Positions 60,200 through 64,000 of a DNA stretch of 64,000 bases are shown piece by piece. Source of the stretch: Aulosira sp. FACHB-615 (GTDB lineage Bacteria > Cyanobacteriota > Cyanobacteriia > Cyanobacteriales > Nostocaceae). The notes under the pieces are model-generated. The model was not told the origin of the DNA. It saw nothing but the letters and a program-made list of their open reading frames with translations, and searched no databases. The stretch spans positions 1 through 64,000 of the forward strand of contig NZ_JACJSE010000025.1 of NCBI RefSeq assembly GCF_014698045.1, written 5' to 3'. Numbering within the stretch: position 1 is the stretch's first letter; every line of letters begins with the position of its first letter. Position numbers and translations under genes: made by a program.

Positions 60200-60700
60200 T
60201 CATCTTCCTATTTCTCCATTTCGCCACCGATTTATAGCTCTGAAATATGCCGCAACAGGAATTTGATAAACCTCAACAATAATCCACAAAATGATTGATA
60301 AATGTGACAAAAAAGTTAATATAGTCCAGATGTATGGTATCCAAGTTAGGGGAGAATCCAGCGATGGGGGAAAATAAAAAGCCACAATGCCAATTAAAGT
60401 TGTAGGGAAAAATACAAAAGCGATCGCAGCAAATCCGTAACCCCAACCCAACTCCACACCTTCTAACTGCGCTTCTGTCCAGCTAAAGCCATTCCATCGC
60501 CAAACCAAAGGCGGTTGCCGCGAAGGCATTTTGATTTGTTGTTGCTCTATATTCACAGTAAAAATCTCTTGACAAAAATCACAAGCCATAGTCTCCATTA
60601 ACGGCATTTGTGATATTTTACCGACTCGACAAACTGGACAAGGGTAAGCTTCATGGGTGTCAAAAGATTTGCTGAAGATTTTGGAACTGGGCATAATCAA
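60200..60700 (-). CDS. Zinc-ribbon membrane protein, 166 aa
   Basis: CPVCRVGKIS ... MACDFCQEIF forms a four-Cys zinc ribbon (residues about 18-43); then VWRWNGFSWTEAQLEGVELGWGYGF and two hydrophobic helices (FAAIAFVFFPTTLIGIVAFYF, IWTILTFLSHLSIILWIIVEVY). Unknown function; possibly a membrane redox or assembly factor. Confidence 0.65.
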   Translation of the reverse strand: MIMPSSKIFSKSFDTHEAYPCPVCRVGKISQMPLMETMACDFCQEIFTVNIEQQQIKMPSRQPPLVWRWNGFSWTEAQLEGVELGWGYGFAAIAFVFFPTTLIGIVAFYFPPSLDSPLTWIPYIWTILTFLSHLSIILWIIVEVYQIPVAAYFRAINRWRNGEIGR

Positions 60701-60949
60701 ACTGAGTTTTTCGCAAAAGTATATATGTTGGTGCTAGTTGAATAACCAAGCTGTTTAGGGTTGGCGAGAACGGCTTCGCCTCATTTGAATGTCCTAAAAG
60801 CCCTTGTTTCAGTTACCAACTAGCCACAAGCCTCCATTCCCAGAGTTGTAATGAGTCTATCGCTTTTTGATGTCCTGTGGTGCTTGACGTGAGCGATCGC
60901 TTTTGTTATCTTGAAGCTCAAGGAAGCTTTATATTCAATTTTGTATCTC

Positions 60950-61018
60950 ATGCCAGCGTATATGTTCAGCAGCAATTACTACTTTTATTTTTGGCGTAAG
61001 GCGGTTCACCGGGAGTGA
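60950..61018 (+). CDS. Aromatic-rich leader peptide 1 (22 aa) upstream of aroF
   Basis: ATG 60950, TGA 61018. The run NYYFYFW plus earlier Y and F gives eight aromatic codons of 22 (3-4 Tyr, 3 Phe, 1 Trp). It is followed by competing RNA stems (see attenuator 1). The possible ribosome-binding site AAGGAAG (about 60920-60926) is farther away than usual. Not a functional protein in itself: a sensor of aminoacyl-tRNA supply. Confidence 0.7.
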   Translation: MPAYMFSSNYYFYFWRKAVHRE

Positions 61019-61078
61019 GTCATGTTTCCGATTGGAAACCGCCCGATGAACCGCAGAACTGACTTCTGCGGTTTTTTT
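61001..61078 (+). promoter_or_regulatory. Attenuator 1: antiterminator/terminator switch
   Basis: GCGGTTCA (61001-61008) can pair with TGAACCGC (61047-61054), extended by GGG/CCC. This excludes the terminator stem CCGCAGAA (61051-61058)/TTCTGCGG (61064-61071) followed by seven T. The 5' arm of the antiterminator lies inside leader peptide 1 and is covered when the ribosome reaches its stop codon. A small hairpin GTTTCC/GGAAAC (61024-61039) sits between. Confidence 0.75.
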
Positions 61079-61159
61079 GTTTTTAGGAGTATCTGTACAG
61101 ACAGCACAAATGAAAAAACCAACTGTCACCTGTCACCTATCTTTCTCGAAGTATTGAAC

Positions 61160-61225
61160 ATGACGACTAATTTCACAAACTGGTTTTACAGCTTTTACTT
61201 TTGGCCTAGAGCAAACTCCGGGTAA
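61160..61225 (+). CDS. Aromatic-rich leader peptide 2 (21 aa) upstream of aroF
   Basis: ATG 61160, TAA 61225, including NWFYSFYFW (eight of nine residues aromatic or Ser/Asn). Contains four Phe, two Tyr and two Trp. The same frame is open up to 61022, but translation from there would cross attenuator 1; the short version is preferred. Functionally the twin of leader peptide 1. Confidence 0.75.
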   Translation: MTTNFTNWFYSFYFWPRANSG

Positions 61226-61283
61226 ATAGCGTCATGCCAATGAGCCAGAACGCGCCCGGAACACTCAGTTTCCGGGCTTTTTT
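61217..61283 (+). promoter_or_regulatory. Attenuator 2: antiterminator/terminator switch directly before aroF
   Basis: TCCGGG occurs twice (61217-61222 and 61271-61276); both can pair with CCCGGA (61255-61260), giving mutually exclusive stems. The distal one is the terminator GCCCGGAA (61254-61261)/TTCCGGGC (61270-61277) followed by six T. The proximal TCCGGG sits in the last codons of leader peptide 2, so a ribosome finishing the leader masks it and favours termination, whereas one stalled on the aromatic codons leaves it free. Confidence 0.8.
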
Positions 61284-61325
61284 AATTTCAGACTTCAGAC
61301 TTCATAATTTTCGGAGAATCAAACC

Positions 61326-62198
61326 ATGATTAACGCCAAACTAGCCTCCCAATCTCATCCCAACCACCAAACAATTGTGAAACTTTCCGAGACAGTCGCC
61401 TTCGGTGGTGAAGAATTAGTGATTATTGGCGGCCCTTGTACAGTGGAAAGCTTAGAACAAATGGAAACAGTTGCTCAAAAGCTATCATCTGCACCCGTAC
61501 AAGCCTTACGGGGTGGTGTTTACAAACCCCGCACCTCGCCTTATGCTTTCCAAGGTATGGCTGAAGCAGGATTAGAAGTTTTAGCGAGAGTGCGATCGCT
61601 CTACAATATGCCAGTAGTTACAGAAGTTATGGCAATTTCGCAAATTGAAACTGTCGCCGCATCTGCTGATATGCTGCAAATTGGTAGCCGCAACATGCAA
61701 AACTTCGACTTACTCAAAGCCTTGGGACAAGTTGACAAACCAATCTTGCTCAAGCGTGGTTTAGCCGCCACCATAGAAGAATTCGTTATGGCTGCTGAAT
61801 ATATCCTCAGTCATGGAAACCCAAATGTCGTGCTGTGTGAACGTGGTATTCGCAGTTTCGACAATTACACCCGCAACGTCTTAGATTTAGGCGCAGTCGC
61901 CGCCCTCAAACAAATCACTCACTTACCGGTGATTGTAGATCCTTCCCACGCCGTCGGTAAACGCGAACTAGTCGCACCTGTCGCCAAAGCGGCTGTAGCT
62001 TGTGGCGCAGATGGGTTAATTATTGAGTGTCACCCAGAACCAGAAAAATCCGTTTCCGATGCCCGTCAAGCACTGTCTTTAGAAGACATGGTGAACTTAG
62101 TTGATGTTTTAAAGCCCGTAGCAGCAGCCGTTGGGCGCAGAATATCAGAAAACACAGGGGTGGGTTTAAAACCTACCCCTATTTGTTACGCGGCTTAG
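61326..62198 (+). CDS. aroF: 3-deoxy-7-phosphoheptulonate synthase (DAHP synthase, type I beta), 290 aa
   Basis: First enzyme of the shikimate pathway: condenses phosphoenolpyruvate and erythrose 4-phosphate. VIIGGPCTVES, LRGGVYKPRTSPYAFQG, LQIGSRNMQNF, LLKRGL, LCERGIRSFDNYTRNVLDLGAV, LPVIVDPSHAVGKRE and IIECHPEPEKSVSDA are the family blocks (metal and PEP-binding Cys, His, Glu and Asp). The N-terminal ferredoxin-like regulatory domain of some relatives is absent, so allosteric control may be weak, in agreement with control by attenuation in the 380-bp leader. GGAG ribosome-binding site before ATG. Confidence 0.93.
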   Translation: MINAKLASQSHPNHQTIVKLSETVAFGGEELVIIGGPCTVESLEQMETVAQKLSSAPVQALRGGVYKPRTSPYAFQGMAEAGLEVLARVRSLYNMPVVTEVMAISQIETVAASADMLQIGSRNMQNFDLLKALGQVDKPILLKRGLAATIEEFVMAAEYILSHGNPNVVLCERGIRSFDNYTRNVLDLGAVAALKQITHLPVIVDPSHAVGKRELVAPVAKAAVACGADGLIIECHPEPEKSVSDARQALSLEDMVNLVDVLKPVAAAVGRRISENTGVGLKPTPICYAA

Positions 62199-62438
62199 GA
62201 TTTTCAACGAACCACAGAGATACAGAGAGAAGTTGCGTGCGCGGGTTCCCCGCGTTGAGCAAACTTCGGGAGGACACGGAGAAGTAAGAGTTTAACTCCT
62301 CATCCTCTCCACGCCTCTGGTTACTGAGCGACTTGTACCGAGCGTTCGCGTAGCGTCTCCGTCAGGAGAAGTCGAGGTAAGTCGAAGTATGCGCCTCTGC
62401 GTGAGATAAATTATTCGTAATTATGCGAGGAAGTCTCA

Positions 62439-62999
62439 ATGGTAAAAACTCCTACTCAACCCATCACGTTAGAGGAATTTCTCAAACTACCAGAAACTAA
62501 ACCGAGCTTAGAATATATTGACGGTCAAATTATCCAAAAACCAATGCCACAGGGTAAACACAGCGCAATTCAAGGAGAATTTGTCCCTGCCATCAATAAT
62601 ATAGTCAAGCCAAAACGCATTGCTCGTGCCTTTCCTGAATTGCGTTGTACATTTGGCGGACGTTCAATTGTACCTGATATTGTAGTTTTTACTTGGGATA
62701 GAATTCCTCGTGATGAAAATGGAGAAATAGCTAATACTTTTGCTCTGGCTCCAGACTGGACAATTGAAATTTTATCTCCTGATCAGAATCAAACGAAAGT
62801 CACAAAAAATATTCTTCATAGCTTAAAATATGGAACTCAAATGGGTTGGTTAATTGACCCAGATGAGCAAACTGTCTTTGTTTATCAACCCAAACAAGAA
62901 ACTACCGTATTTGATGAGCCAGATGCACTTATTTCTTTACCATCTTTTATGAGTGAACTTCAACTTACTGTGAGAGATTTATTTGCTTGGTTATTGTAG
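62439..62999 (+). CDS. Uma2-family (DUF820) putative endonuclease, 186 aa
   Basis: PITLEEFLKLPETKPSLEYIDGQIIQKPMPQGKHSAIQGEF, RCTFGGRSIVPDIVVFTWDRIP, PDWTIEILSPDQNQTKVTKNILHSLKYGTQMGWLIDPDEQTVFVYQP (in parts) show the PD-(D/E)xK core of Uma2 proteins (E-Y-I-D-G, P-D-I-V, E-I-L-S-P). Large cyanobacterial family of unknown role, often in many copies. Converges with the second copy. Confidence 0.82.
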   Translation: MVKTPTQPITLEEFLKLPETKPSLEYIDGQIIQKPMPQGKHSAIQGEFVPAINNIVKPKRIARAFPELRCTFGGRSIVPDIVVFTWDRIPRDENGEIANTFALAPDWTIEILSPDQNQTKVTKNILHSLKYGTQMGWLIDPDEQTVFVYQPKQETTVFDEPDALISLPSFMSELQLTVRDLFAWLL

Positions 63000-63047
63000 G
63001 GCGATCGCAATCTTTTGTAGATATGACAATAACAGCAAGTTTTTCAC

Positions 63048-63620
63048 CTAAATTTCAAATACAACGCCGCGATAAATTTCCGCTATTGGTAAATCAATCC
63101 CGGCAGATTCCAAAGCAATCGAACCCTCTAAACCTTTAAAATCACTCAGCAACCAACCTTGAGTTTGCTTGGTATATTTCTCAACAAAAGGCTCATCCTG
63201 TTCAATTAATAAATATTCACTAAAACTAGGAATAGACCGATACATCCGAAACTTATGTTGTCGGTCATAATCTGCGGTACTAGGTGATAATACTTCAACA
63301 ATTACTGTAGGATTCAATACTTCATCTAAGCGTCCTTCATTGAGTTGTGGTTCTCCATCAAAAACCATCACATCTGGATATACACCCCGCCGATATTCAG
63401 GAATCCATAGGCGTAAATCGCTGTTAATTGGCTCAAATGAAGTATCACGCAGCAAAAAGCTAATATAAGTCAAAATGTTTCGACCGATTCGGCTATGTTT
63501 GAGCGTTCCTCCTGGCATTGGGAAAATTTCTCCATCTCGATATTCGCTGCGTCCTTCGGCTTTTTCTTCAATGGCGCGATATTCATCCAAAGTGTAACGG
63601 TGCTTAATTGTGGAAACCAT
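63048..63620 (-). CDS. Uma2-family (DUF820) putative endonuclease, 190 aa
   Basis: HRYTLDEYRAIEEKAEGRSEYRDGEIFPMPGGTLKHSRIGRNI, RLWIPEYRRGVYPDVMVFDGEP, NPTVIVEVLSPSTADYDRQHKFRMYRSIPSFSEYLLIEQDEPFVEKYTKQTQGW (in parts) match the Uma2 pattern, a different subgroup than the gene at 62439. The two are convergent and about 50 bp apart. Confidence 0.85.
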   Translation of the reverse strand: MVSTIKHRYTLDEYRAIEEKAEGRSEYRDGEIFPMPGGTLKHSRIGRNILTYISFLLRDTSFEPINSDLRLWIPEYRRGVYPDVMVFDGEPQLNEGRLDEVLNPTVIVEVLSPSTADYDRQHKFRMYRSIPSFSEYLLIEQDEPFVEKYTKQTQGWLLSDFKGLEGSIALESAGIDLPIAEIYRGVVFEI

Positions 63621-63675
63621 AGTGCATCGTCTCCAGGATAATAAAACTATTTTGTCACAGAACAGTTTGGAATTT

Positions 63676-64000
63676 TTAAAAGAAATCAGCCATCCACGGC
63701 TCAGAACTAGTAAAAATTTCTGTCGCTGCTAATAGTGCTGTGTCTGGAGCTTCTAATTTTCCTGCTAATTTTAAAGTATGAGGGTTAAATAAACCCGTAT
63801 ACAAAGAAGCTAATCCTTGAATATCTATCTGTAATTCTCCTTTACCACCTTGCTTAACTTCACCTTTGCCATTAGCAATAGAAAGAATAAATTTATCATT
63901 ATTAGCCGTTAATAAATCATCTTTAACTGCTAAATGTAATTCGGTTTCTACTCCTAATTTATAACCACGTAATTGTAATGCTTTGTATACATCTACAATC
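63676..64000 (-). CDS. Eis-type GNAT acetyltransferase, C-terminal SCP2-like part (5' end outside window)
   Basis: Reading leftward from the window edge, 107 codons end at TAA 63676. The sequence (LHLAVKDDLLTANNDKFILS, GGKGELQIDIQGLASLYTG, LAATEIFTSSEPWMADFF) has the SCP2-like fold pattern and W-x-x-D-F-F terminus of Eis-family N-acetyltransferases. The catalytic GNAT domains would be beyond 64000. Confidence 0.72.
   Translation of the reverse strand, partial: IVDVYKALQLRGYKLGVETELHLAVKDDLLTANNDKFILSIANGKGEVKQGGKGELQIDIQGLASLYTGLFNPHTLKLAGKLEAPDTALLAATEIFTSSEPWMADFF

Noticed and set aside
61022..61225. A single 67-aa protein spanning the region between the two attenuators
   Set aside because: The frame crosses the strong terminator of attenuator 1; its last 21 residues are better explained as a separate leader peptide.

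Overview
The window comes from a filamentous, heterocyst-type cyanobacterium (Nostoc/Anabaena-like). The evidence is frequent GCGATCGC (HIP1) sites, cyanobacteria-only families (KGK, DUF3493, DUF2808, DUF3038, DUF4335), a CruF carotenoid hydratase, a linoleate 10S-dioxygenase/catalase-related pair, and dispersed GGGAGTA- and ATGACCA-type short repeats. The species cannot be fixed from the sequence alone.

Positions 1-16259 are the right part of an integrated element that abuts the 3' end of a tRNA-Thr(CGT) gene; its left end lies outside the window. A leftward operon (1-3170) encodes a membrane-anchored P-loop ATPase and small proteins. A central control and replication block (3205-7176) holds a ribbon-helix-helix regulator, palindromic operators, and a DnaB-N/RecA-like replication protein whose gene contains fourteen TGATCA palindromes. 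A rightward, tightly coupled operon (7537-15760) looks like a virion or appendage module: unknown structural-like proteins, a membrane protein, two fibre-type proteins, a fibre-assembly-like protein and a one-TM coiled-coil protein. Small, very basic proteins lie on the other strand. No terminase, portal or tail-tube gene is recognisable, so this may be an undescribed virus-like or conjugative element.

From 16.3 to 64 kb the DNA is chromosomal. It holds: a MarR-EmrA-MFS-EmrB efflux operon (19.8-25.0 kb); a FAD hydroxylase; an oxylipin-type cluster (DUF2235 lipase-like, COX-like dioxygenase, catalase-related protein; 27.3-31.4 kb); YebC; an ABC sugar-binding lipoprotein; rplU-rpmA; cruF; bioY-lspA; apt; the DUF3038-DUF4335 pair; a secreted EndoU; and PrxQ. 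A 3-kb insert follows (45.6-48.6 kb) with a VapC-type toxin pair, a rolling-circle Rep and a 2OG-Fe(II) oxygenase-like protein. It is flanked by direct repeats that duplicate the 3' end of a PIN/TRAM gene. Beyond it lie hemW-like, GH57 branching enzyme, SDR, histidine kinase, J-domain/pentapeptide, aroF, two Uma2 genes and the end of an Eis-type acetyltransferase.

The most striking regulatory structure is upstream of aroF (DAHP synthase). Two successive short reading frames rich in Phe/Tyr/Trp codons are each followed by mutually exclusive antiterminator and terminator hairpins, that is, tandem ribosome-mediated transcription attenuators. All functional statements rest on reading motifs by eye; no database search was run.
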